A stretch of 12,376 nucleotides of DNA from an uncultured Collinsella sp. (lineage in GTDB: Bacteria > Actinomycetota > Coriobacteriia > Coriobacteriales > Coriobacteriaceae): contig CAUGJN010000039.1 in the NCBI GenBank assembly GCA_959599635.1, positions 1-12,376 on the forward strand, read 5' to 3'. The translations under genes were made by a program, and so were the position numbers. Below the pieces are notes generated by a model. It did not search any database. It was not told where the DNA came from and saw nothing but the letters and a program-made list of their open reading frames with translations. Of this stretch, positions 1 to 4,752 are shown one piece after another. The number at the start of each line of letters is the position of its first letter. Within the stretch, counting starts at the first letter, position 1.

Positions 1-45
1 ATCGCGGCTATCGAGCTCGGCCTGTTTATCGGCCGAACGAAATAG
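1..45 (+). CDS. 3' end of an upstream gene (partial)
   Basis: Reading from base 1, an open frame encodes IAAIELGLFIGRTK and stops at TAG (43-45). The peptide is hydrophobic with a basic end, which would fit the C-terminus of a membrane protein or a helical domain. Only 14 residues are visible, so no family can be assigned. The call rests on the absence of any other coding frame here and on the non-coding character of the bases that follow. It could be a chance open frame. Confidence 0.35.
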   Translation: MAAIELGLFIGRTK

Positions 46-279
46 CCGCCCCCGCATAAGCGAAGACGGCCACTTCTCACGATGAAAACGTGTACTGGAG
101 TTGGCAAGACCCGCGGCAACGGGTGCCATCCGTGTTCCTATCTTATCCACAAGCGCCTTGTCGCGCAAGCGTTGCGGCAAACGATTGAAAGACGCAGATA
201 GGATGAATTTGTGTCCGCACGGGCCCGTAGACTTCTCAACTACGTTGTGGATGCTCGCTAATCGGTAATGGAGGCGCAC
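46..279 (+). other. Fold-rich intergenic region, possible leader or small RNA
   Basis: No credible gene lies in these 234 bases, but inverted repeats are dense. A bulged hairpin pairs TGGC (102-105) and ACCCG (109-113) with CGGGT (120-124) and GCCA (125-128). An 8-bp stem, TCCTATCT (136-143) with AGATAGGA (196-203), encloses two small hairpins: ACAAG/CTTGT at 149-161 and CGCAA/TTGCG at 164-176. A 10-bp palindrome ACGGGCCCGT sits at 219-228, and CGTAG/CTACG could pair at 226-244. The layout resembles a multi-branched RNA, but I do not recognise tmRNA, 6S RNA, SRP RNA, RNase P RNA or a known riboswitch. It may be the 5' leader of the small gene at 280, an independent RNA, or repeats acting at DNA level. 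Confidence 0.35.
143..151 (+). promoter_or_regulatory. DnaA-box-like 9-mer
   Basis: TTATCCACA is an exact match to the consensus DnaA box. A partial copy in the opposite orientation (TGTGGAT, 246-252) keeps the ATCCACA core about 95 bases away. One exact 9-mer on either strand of a 12-kb window has roughly a 10% chance of arising by accident. No box cluster, AT-rich unwinding element, dnaA or dnaN is visible, so this is not evidence of an origin by itself. Confidence 0.3.
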
Positions 280-459
280 GTGTTTGATGACGATGACCTG
301 TTCGATTTGACGGATGATCCGTTTGAGTGGGATTTACTGCTCGATGACGATGAGCTGGAGCAAGATCGTAAAAAGCGACAGGGCAAGAAGGCTCAGGATG
401 ACGCTTCGAAAAAGCAGGACAAGCGCCGCCGAGGTCTGTTCGGCGGGCTCTTTGGGTAA
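280..459 (+). CDS. Small polyampholyte protein, acidic head and basic tail
   Basis: The protein has 59 residues and no family I recognise. The start is GTG at 280, because GGAGG (270-274) lies five bases before it; the in-frame ATG at 268 overlaps that ribosome site and would lack one of its own. Residues 1-30 carry 15 Asp/Glu, including runs at 3-6 and 22-25, with interspersed Phe, Trp and Leu. Residues 30-51 carry 12 Lys/Arg, and the protein ends GLFGGLFG. There is no signal peptide or membrane segment, so it is probably cytoplasmic. A charge-split, probably disordered protein of this kind could bind nucleic acid or another protein, but no function is shown. A short hairpin (426-446) lies within its last codons. 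Confidence 0.65.
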   Translation: MFDDDDLFDLTDDPFEWDLLLDDDELEQDRKKRQGKKAQDDASKKQDKRRRGLFGGLFG

Positions 460-479
460 CCGTCGTATCGCTGCGTCTG

Positions 480-485
480 TATACT
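480..485 (+). promoter_or_regulatory. Possible -10 box for the phosphoesterase gene
   Basis: TATACT matches the -10 consensus at five of six positions and lies 40 bases before the phosphoesterase start, giving a short leader. No convincing -35 box is found 16-18 bases upstream. The gene may instead be co-transcribed with the small gene ending at 459. Confidence 0.25.
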
Positions 486-525
486 AAACAGGTCTTATAC
501 GCGTTGCGAAATGAGGACAGAGACG

Positions 526-1071
526 ATGATGTGGTTTACCGCCGACCTGCACCTGGGCGATACGAATATCTTGCACGACATGGATCGACCGTTTGATTCG
601 GTCGAGGAGATGAACCGCAAGGTCATCGATGCCATCAATGAGTACGTGGCTGTGGACGACCGCCTCTATATCCTGGGAGACTTTACGTATCGTTTGCCCA
701 TGGCGGAGGCAGTGCGCCTGCGCGAGCGCATCGAATGCCAGAACGTGACGCTCATCCGTGGTAACCATGATGGCGATTGGGGAGATCCGGACGCGCCGCA
801 CATTTGGGATGAGGTGCGCGACTATCTTGAGATTGCGCCCGGCTATGCTCGCGGGCACAGGCTGGTACTGAGCCATTACCCCATGCTCAGCTGGAATGGC
901 AAGGCGCGCGGCGCCATCATGCTGCACGGGCATATCCACAGCAGGGGAGACCGCGCCAACGCGCGCAATCGCGATCGCGAGCGCCCGATTCTGCGCTATG
1001 ACGTTGGTCTCGACGCTAACGATTACAAGCCCGTAAGCCGCGACCAGATCCTTGGCTTCTTTGGACTATAG
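526..1071 (+). CDS. Calcineurin-like metallophosphoesterase (COG4186 type)
   Basis: This 181-residue cytoplasmic protein is a compact metallophosphoesterase, expected to hydrolyse phosphomono- or diesters with two bound metal ions. All motif blocks are present in order: DLH (Asp7, His9), GD (Asp52), GNHD (79-82), a lone His117 in LSHYPM, and GHIH (135-138, with His136 and His138). The ending YDVGLDAND is typical of the small predicted-phosphoesterase group COG4186. The start is the ATG at 526, because GAGG (513-516) lies nine bases upstream; the in-frame ATG at 511 overlaps that site and has no ribosome site of its own. A strong hairpin terminator follows. The substrate is unknown, and nearby genes do not suggest one. 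The enzyme-class call is secure; the physiological role is not. Confidence 0.9.
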   Translation: MMWFTADLHLGDTNILHDMDRPFDSVEEMNRKVIDAINEYVAVDDRLYILGDFTYRLPMAEAVRLRERIECQNVTLIRGNHDGDWGDPDAPHIWDEVRDYLEIAPGYARGHRLVLSHYPMLSWNGKARGAIMLHGHIHSRGDRANARNRDRERPILRYDVGLDANDYKPVSRDQILGFFGL

Positions 1072-1091
1072 CTGCAAGTGCAGGTAGAATG

Positions 1092-1126
1092 AACGCGCCG
1101 CGCGGATGGTCTGCGCGGCGCGTTTT
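1092..1126 (+). terminator. Intrinsic terminator or attenuator
   Basis: A perfect 12-bp stem pairs 1092-1103 (AACGCGCCGCGC) with 1113-1124. It has a nine-base loop and ends in TTTT (1123-1126). It would terminate the phosphoesterase transcript. The ribosome site of the next gene (GGAG, 1131-1134) begins only five bases after the T-run, leaving no room for a separate promoter between them. Confidence 0.8.
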
Positions 1127-1144
1127 AGTAGGAGCGATGATTCC

Positions 1145-1981
1145 ATGAAGGCTATCCAGCGCATTAACCACAACGCTGCCATCTGCGAAGACGGCGCGGG
1201 GCGTCAGCTTATCGCGCTGGGTCGTGGCATCGGCTTTGGCGAGATGCCGCACGAGGTCGATCTGGATGTTGTAACACGCACCTTTTACGGCATCGATTCA
1301 AAGTACCTGGCGTTTATCGACGAGGTCGATCCCGAGGTGCTGGAGTTTTCTGCTCAGCTGGCCGATATCGCAACCGGACAGCTTTCGTACGAATTGAGCC
1401 CTAATCTTCCTATTACATTGGCAGACCATATTCAGTTTGCCATTAAGCGTGCCCGCGAGCATATGGTCGTGTCGTTGCCGCTCGAGCGCGATCTGGAGCA
1501 GCTGCATCCCATCGAATACCGCTTGGGCGAGCTGGCTGTTCGCGGCATTCAGAAAAGCTTCCGGGTGCGTATGCCCCGAAGCGAGGCCGCGGGCATTGCC
1601 ATGTCGATTGTTAACGCATCGGTTAAGCCGAGCGAGCGGCGTGTGCTCGCCGAGCAGCACGAGGAGCGACTGCTCGATATGACGGTTGCGATTATTCAAG
1701 AAGAGTTGGGTGTGACGGTCGACCGCTCGTCGTTTGCCTTTACTCGCTTTGCGACTCATGTGCGCTATCTGCTCGACCGCGTGGCAAAGAAAGAGCCGAT
1801 CGATACCGAGAACTCCGGTCTCTACGATGTACTTGTGGAACAGTATCCGGCAGCGTCACGTTGCGCTCATCGTGTGGACGATCTGATTCAGGAGACCTTT
1901 GGCGAGCCATTGGCCCAAGAAGAGCTCGTCTATCTGATCATGCACGTGAATCGCGTGGCTCCTGCTAGCCTGGATAAATAG
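1145..1981 (+). CDS. LicT/BglG-family transcription antiterminator
   Basis: The 278-residue protein has the full antiterminator layout: an N-terminal CAT RNA-binding domain (about 1-57, with NHN at 8-10 and GRGIGF at 26-31), then PRD1 (about 65-170) and PRD2 (about 175-275). Proteins of this family bind a RAT hairpin in target mRNA and prevent a terminator from forming; PTS phosphorylation of PRD histidines sets their activity. Three of the four usual histidines are present (His95 in DHIQF, His205 in THVRY, His267 in MHVNRV). The second PRD1 site reads AMSIVNA, with Ser154 where LicT has ALHIVNA. The start is ATG 1145 with GGAG at 1131-1134; a longer in-frame start at 1106 would lie inside the upstream terminator. 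A RAT-like element and PTS gene follow directly, so they are the likely target. Confidence 0.93.
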   Translation: MKAIQRINHNAAICEDGAGRQLIALGRGIGFGEMPHEVDLDVVTRTFYGIDSKYLAFIDEVDPEVLEFSAQLADIATGQLSYELSPNLPITLADHIQFAIKRAREHMVVSLPLERDLEQLHPIEYRLGELAVRGIQKSFRVRMPRSEAAGIAMSIVNASVKPSERRVLAEQHEERLLDMTVAIIQEELGVTVDRSSFAFTRFATHVRYLLDRVAKKEPIDTENSGLYDVLVEQYPAASRCAHRVDDLIQETFGEPLAQEELVYLIMHVNRVAPASLDK

Positions 1982-1990
1982 GATCTTTGG

Positions 1991-2065
1991 CGTTCGCTTT
2001 CCGTCATAACGACCGTTCGCGGGTCGTTTGCTACCGTTCGTCGGTAATCTGAGTCGTAACGAACG
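1991..2065 (+). repeat. Four CGTTCG hexamers at two-turn spacing
   Basis: CGTTCG occurs at 1991-1996, 2014-2019 and 2035-2040, and inverted (CGAACG) at 2060-2065. Start-to-start distances are 23, 21 and 25 bases, close to two helical turns. Two copies extend to ACCGTTCG. The array ends at the putative permease promoter, so it could be a set of operator sites, although part of it also forms the hairpin at 2008-2028. Confidence 0.35.
2008..2029 (+). terminator. Weak terminator after the antiterminator gene
   Basis: AACGACC (2008-2014) pairs with GGTCGTT (2022-2028) around a seven-base loop, ending in TTT. It lies 27 bases after the antiterminator stop codon. The stem is short and the T-run poor, so termination would be partial at best. 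Confidence 0.35.
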
Positions 2066-2082
2066 CACCCGCCGCATATACT
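2054..2082 (+). promoter_or_regulatory. Putative promoter of the PTS leader
   Basis: The -10 box TATACT (2077-2082) matches five of six consensus bases. A poor -35 (TCGTAA, 2054-2059) is 17 bases upstream. Transcription would start near 2089, which puts the RAT-like element almost at the mRNA 5' end, as in other LicT/SacT-controlled leaders. The weak -35 could mean an activator is needed or that the -35 is misplaced. Confidence 0.45.
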
Positions 2083-2093
2083 TCCCCTGTGTT

Positions 2094-2130
2094 GGGTGTT
2101 ACTCACGGCGCAGCTCCGAGAGGCACTACC
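2094..2130 (+). promoter_or_regulatory. RAT-like RNA antiterminator element
   Basis: The element begins GGGTGTTACTC (2094-2104 less its last base by alignment) and ends GAGGCACTACC (2120-2130). The known RAT pattern has GG, then a TGTTACTG-like 5' side, and a CAGGCAAxACC 3' side; the match on the 3' side is 8 of 11. The middle is longer than in the Bacillus RAT elements, and the 5' side is one base shorter. Closing GG/CC and CTC/GAG pairs can form. Its 3' half is the 5' arm of the terminator below, so the two folds exclude each other. It is probably the binding site of the antiterminator encoded at 1145-1981. Confidence 0.65.
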
Positions 2131-2182
2131 GATTCTGCCGAGGCCATAATTGGGTCTCTGTCGGTTGTGCGCGGGGCTTTTT
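2112..2182 (+). terminator. Regulated intrinsic terminator in the PTS leader
   Basis: A long hairpin ends in TTTTT (2178-2182). The lower stem pairs AGCTCCG (2112-2118) with CGGGGCT (2172-2178). The middle stem pairs GCAC and ACCGA (2123-2126, 2128-2132) with TCGGT and GTGC (2161-2165, 2167-2170) across one T-T mismatch. An upper stem pairs GAGGCC (2140-2145) with GGTCTC (2153-2158). The permease start lies 140 bases downstream, so this structure blocks its expression unless the overlapping RAT-like fold is stabilised. Confidence 0.75.
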
Positions 2183-2321
2183 GCATGTCGATCCACCCGG
2201 GAATCACATGCAAATCAATCTCTTGCCAACTGATATCGCGCGCTGCGCAGGCGCGAGCGGAATCGTGCGTCTTGGTGCCGTGAAGTCCCACGGCCTTTAG
2301 TTGGAAGAGAAGGGATTCGAC
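2183..2321 (+). other. Downstream part of the PTS leader
   Basis: Together with the upstream elements this fills the 340-base gap between the antiterminator and permease genes. It can form a CGCGC/GCGCG hairpin (2237-2255) and a 6-bp GCCGTG/CACGGC hairpin (2277-2294). A 32-codon open frame from ATG 2184 has no ribosome site and is not called. AAGGG (2310-2314) is the ribosome site of the permease. Confidence 0.5.
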
Positions 2322-3770
2322 ATGGCTGTCGATAACAAGAAGATTGCCGAGGACGTGCTCGCTGCCGTCGGCGGCGCCTCCAATGTGACGAACGCGACGC
2401 ACTGCATGACCCGCCTGCGTCTGAACCTCAAGGATCAGTCCATTCCCAATGACGATGAAGTTAAGCAGATCAAGGGCGTGCTGGGCGCACAGTGGTCTGG
2501 CGGCCAGTATCAGGTCATCATTGGCCAGAACGTGCCGAAGGTCTACGACGCTGCCATTGCGCTGGGCGTTAAGGGTGAAGGCTCCATTGACGAGAACCTC
2601 GATGGCAACACCAAGGAGCCGCTGACGGTTAAGACTGCGGGCAAGAAGGCCCTTAACTACCTGTCCAAAACAATGTGCATGACGATCCCCATTATTATGG
2701 GCGCCGCCATGTTCCGTACACTTGCCGTGCTTTGCGGCGACGGCATGCTCGGTATCTGGTCTGCTGATTCCGACATCTACAACTTCTTCTACAACTGGAT
2801 TTACAACGCTGGCTATTATTTCCTTCCTATTTATCTGGGTTGGGCTGCCGCAAAGCAGCTCGGCTGCAGCCAGCCGCTCGGCATGATGCTCGGCGGCGTG
2901 CTCATTGCCCCCGAGTTCATGACACTGGTCAACGCTGCGGCGGATTCGGGAGTTACGACCACAATGGTTTATGGCGTGCTCCCGGCTCAGCTGAACAACT
3001 ACTCTGCGACCGTGCTTCCCATGGTCCTATCTATGCCGGTGCTGATGGTCGTCGAGAAGTTCATGAAAAAGATCATCCCCGACATGCTCTCCACGGTGTT
3101 TGTGCCCGTGTGCACCATGGCTGTGATGATCCCCGTTTCCCTGTGCGCTCTGGCTCCGATTGGCTCCATTCTGGGCAACCTGGTCGGCAACTTTATGTTC
3201 GGCCTCGGTAACGCTGGCGGCATCGTCACGATCCTCTCCCTCGTCGCCATTGCCGCGCTTTGGGAGTTTCTGGTTATGACCGGCATGCACCAGGTGCTAG
3301 CTACCCTTGCCATCGTGCAGCTGCTCACCTTGGGTTCTGACTCCTGCGTTACGGTCGCAGGCACTGTCGCTCAGTTTGCTACGTGGGGCATGGCTTTCGG
3401 CGCTTTCCTGCGCCTTAAGGAGACCGATGAAAAGGGCGCCATGCTTGGTTTCTCGCTCTCCGGCATTGTCGGTGGCGTGACGGAGCCCGCGCTGTATGGC
3501 TGCGGCTTTAAGTACACCCGATGCCTGGGCGCTATGGTTGCCGGCGGCGCTATCGGCGGCCTGATCGCGGCTCTTACCAATGTGACGATGTATGTTCTGG
3601 GCGCGAGCAACATTCTGATGGTTGCTGGATTTGTTGGCGGCGGAACTTCAAATCTCGTATGGGGATGCGTTGCATCGGGCACTGCATTTGTTGCCGCCGC
3701 TGCCATCGCCTACTTCTTTGGCTTTACCAAGGAGCAGCTCGAGGAAGATGCTGCCGCCGCCAAGGCTTAA
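2322..3770 (+). CDS. PTS EIIBC permease, glucose/glucoside superfamily
   Basis: The 482-residue inner-membrane protein imports and phosphorylates a sugar. EIIB covers about residues 1-85, with phospho-acceptor Cys28 in THCMTRLRL. EIIC covers about 100-465, with many hydrophobic helices and the GGVTEPALYG signature (384-393); His323 lies in GMHQVL. The start is ATG 2322, seven bases after AAGGG; the in-frame TTG at 2301 has no ribosome site. There is no EIIA domain, so phosphate must come from an EIIA encoded elsewhere, as for sucrose-, trehalose- and MurNAc-type EIIBC proteins. Expression is probably controlled by the RAT/terminator leader and the antiterminator upstream. The beta-glucoside-like fold and the deacetylase partner hint at an N-acetylated or glucoside sugar, but the substrate is not determined. 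Confidence 0.92.
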   Translation: MAVDNKKIAEDVLAAVGGASNVTNATHCMTRLRLNLKDQSIPNDDEVKQIKGVLGAQWSGGQYQVIIGQNVPKVYDAAIALGVKGEGSIDENLDGNTKEPLTVKTAGKKALNYLSKTMCMTIPIIMGAAMFRTLAVLCGDGMLGIWSADSDIYNFFYNWIYNAGYYFLPIYLGWAAAKQLGCSQPLGMMLGGVLIAPEFMTLVNAAADSGVTTTMVYGVLPAQLNNYSATVLPMVLSMPVLMVVEKFMKKIIPDMLSTVFVPVCTMAVMIPVSLCALAPIGSILGNLVGNFMFGLGNAGGIVTILSLVAIAALWEFLVMTGMHQVLATLAIVQLLTLGSDSCVTVAGTVAQFATWGMAFGAFLRLKETDEKGAMLGFSLSGIVGGVTEPALYGCGFKYTRCLGAMVAGGAIGGLIAALTNVTMYVLGASNILMVAGFVGGGTSNLVWGCVASGTAFVAAAAIAYFFGFTKEQLEEDAAAAKA

Positions 3771-3798
3771 GGCTTTCTCTCTGGTGAGATAATTGTTT

Positions 3799-3830
3799 GG
3801 GGCACTTGGCTGCGCTTCAAGTGCCCCTTT
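3799..3830 (+). terminator. Intercistronic hairpin between permease and deacetylase
   Basis: GGGGCACTTG (3799-3808) pairs perfectly with CAAGTGCCCC (3818-3827) around a nine-base loop, followed by only TTT. It probably gives partial termination, or protects the permease mRNA end so that less deacetylase than permease is made. The deacetylase ribosome site starts nine bases later. Confidence 0.65.
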
Positions 3831-3848
3831 CCGTAGATGGGAGTCAAT

Positions 3849-4613
3849 ATGAAGCAACTGCTTATTCGTGCCGATGATATCGGTTATTCGTATGCCGTTG
3901 ACCTTGGGATTGCCCGCAGCGTCAACGAGGGTTTGGTGCGTTCGGTGGGCCTTATGCCGAATAAGCCCGAAGCTGAGCGCGGCTGGTCACTCGTCGCGGA
4001 TGCCGTCATTGCGGTGGGCCAGCATACCAACGTATGCCTGGGCAGACCGTGTGCCGACCCGGCGCTCATTCCGAGCATGCTCGACGAGAACGGTGAGTTT
4101 CATAGCAGCCGTACCTTCCGCGAGCATTTTAAGCGCGGCGAGGAGCTGATAGACTTCGACGAGGCCTGCATCGAGATTCGCGCGCAGCATGACCGCTTTG
4201 TCGAGATCGTGGGCCGCGAACCCGATTACTTTGAGGCCCATGCTGTCATGAGCAAAAACCTCAACCGAGCGATCTCGGCGGTTGCCCAGGAACTGGGCCT
4301 TAAGGAGCAAAAGGCGAGCTTCGACCCCACGGCGGTGGTGCATTGTGGAGATACCGACTTGCGCATGGTGATGCATTCGATGGAGCCAGGCTACGAACCC
4401 AAGGACTCGATCATGCAGACGGTTCGCGAGATGGAGGACGGCGAGACGGTCGTCTTTGTGTGCCATCCGGGCTACCTCGATCGTTTTATCCTGGAGAACA
4501 GCTCGCTTACGACCGATCGCACCAAGGAAGTCGATGCGCTGATCGACCCCGAGCTTCGCGCTTGGCTTGAGTCTCAACCCGATCTTCGCCTGATTGACTA
4601 CCGCGACCTGTAA
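3849..4613 (+). CDS. YdjC/ChbG-family carbohydrate deacetylase
   Basis: The 254-residue cytoplasmic protein matches the YdjC/ChbG family, metal-dependent enzymes that remove acetyl groups from N-acetylated sugars such as chitooligosaccharide phosphates. It shows the N-terminal RADDIG motif (Asp9, Asp10), His59 in GQHTN, His131 in EAHAV and the late HPGY motif (206-209); the Asp and His residues fit the family metal site. Its length is normal. The start is ATG 3849, five bases after GGGAG (3839-3843); the ATG at 3837 overlaps that site. It lies 78 bases after the permease, separated by a leaky hairpin, so it probably deacetylates the phosphorylated imported sugar. Not every YdjC protein has a proven substrate, so chitobiose specificity should not be assumed. 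Confidence 0.88.
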   Translation: MKQLLIRADDIGYSYAVDLGIARSVNEGLVRSVGLMPNKPEAERGWSLVADAVIAVGQHTNVCLGRPCADPALIPSMLDENGEFHSSRTFREHFKRGEELIDFDEACIEIRAQHDRFVEIVGREPDYFEAHAVMSKNLNRAISAVAQELGLKEQKASFDPTAVVHCGDTDLRMVMHSMEPGYEPKDSIMQTVREMEDGETVVFVCHPGYLDRFILENSSLTTDRTKEVDALIDPELRAWLESQPDLRLIDYRDL

Positions 4614-4622
4614 GGATCCAGG

Positions 4623-4655
4623 CCACCACAAAGGGGACAGTCACCTTTGTGGTGG
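4623..4655 (+). repeat. REP-like palindrome
   Basis: A perfect 12-bp inverted repeat, CCACCACAAAGG (4623-4634) and CCTTTGTGGTGG (4644-4655), surrounds the loop GGACAGTCA. It has no T-run and lies just before a separate terminator. Its GGGGACAGTCACC core resembles dispersed palindromic elements I recall from several bacterial genomes; that resemblance is from memory. A single copy is in this window. Confidence 0.6.
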
Positions 4656-4659
4656 TACT

Positions 4660-4694
4660 GGCGCCGTTGCCATTATGGCAGCGGCGCCTTTTTT
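4660..4694 (+). terminator. Strong intrinsic terminator of the sugar module
   Basis: GGCGCCG (4660-4666) pairs with CGGCGCC (4682-4688). The stem continues through a T-G pair into TGCCA/TGGCA, with a three-base loop. Six Ts follow (4689-4694). It ends the permease-deacetylase transcript and separates it from the DUF2130 gene. Confidence 0.9.
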
Positions 4695-4752
4695 GTCCGC
4701 GTGGCGCGGTAGAGTGTAGGCGGTTGAAATTTGCGTCCATCGAGGAGCTGCC

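Noticed and set aside
46..279. Replication origin
   Set aside because: Only one exact DnaA box and one partial box are present, with no AT-rich unwinding region and no dnaA, dnaN, rpmH or par genes nearby.
2089..2283. 64-codon open frame across the PTS leader
   Set aside because: It overlaps the RAT-like element and the terminator, lacks a ribosome site and has no protein-like composition.
2322..3770. MurNAc-specific MurP assignment for the permease
   Set aside because: An EIIBC without EIIA fits, but no MurQ etherase or MurR regulator is nearby and the regulator is an antiterminator, so the substrate is left open.
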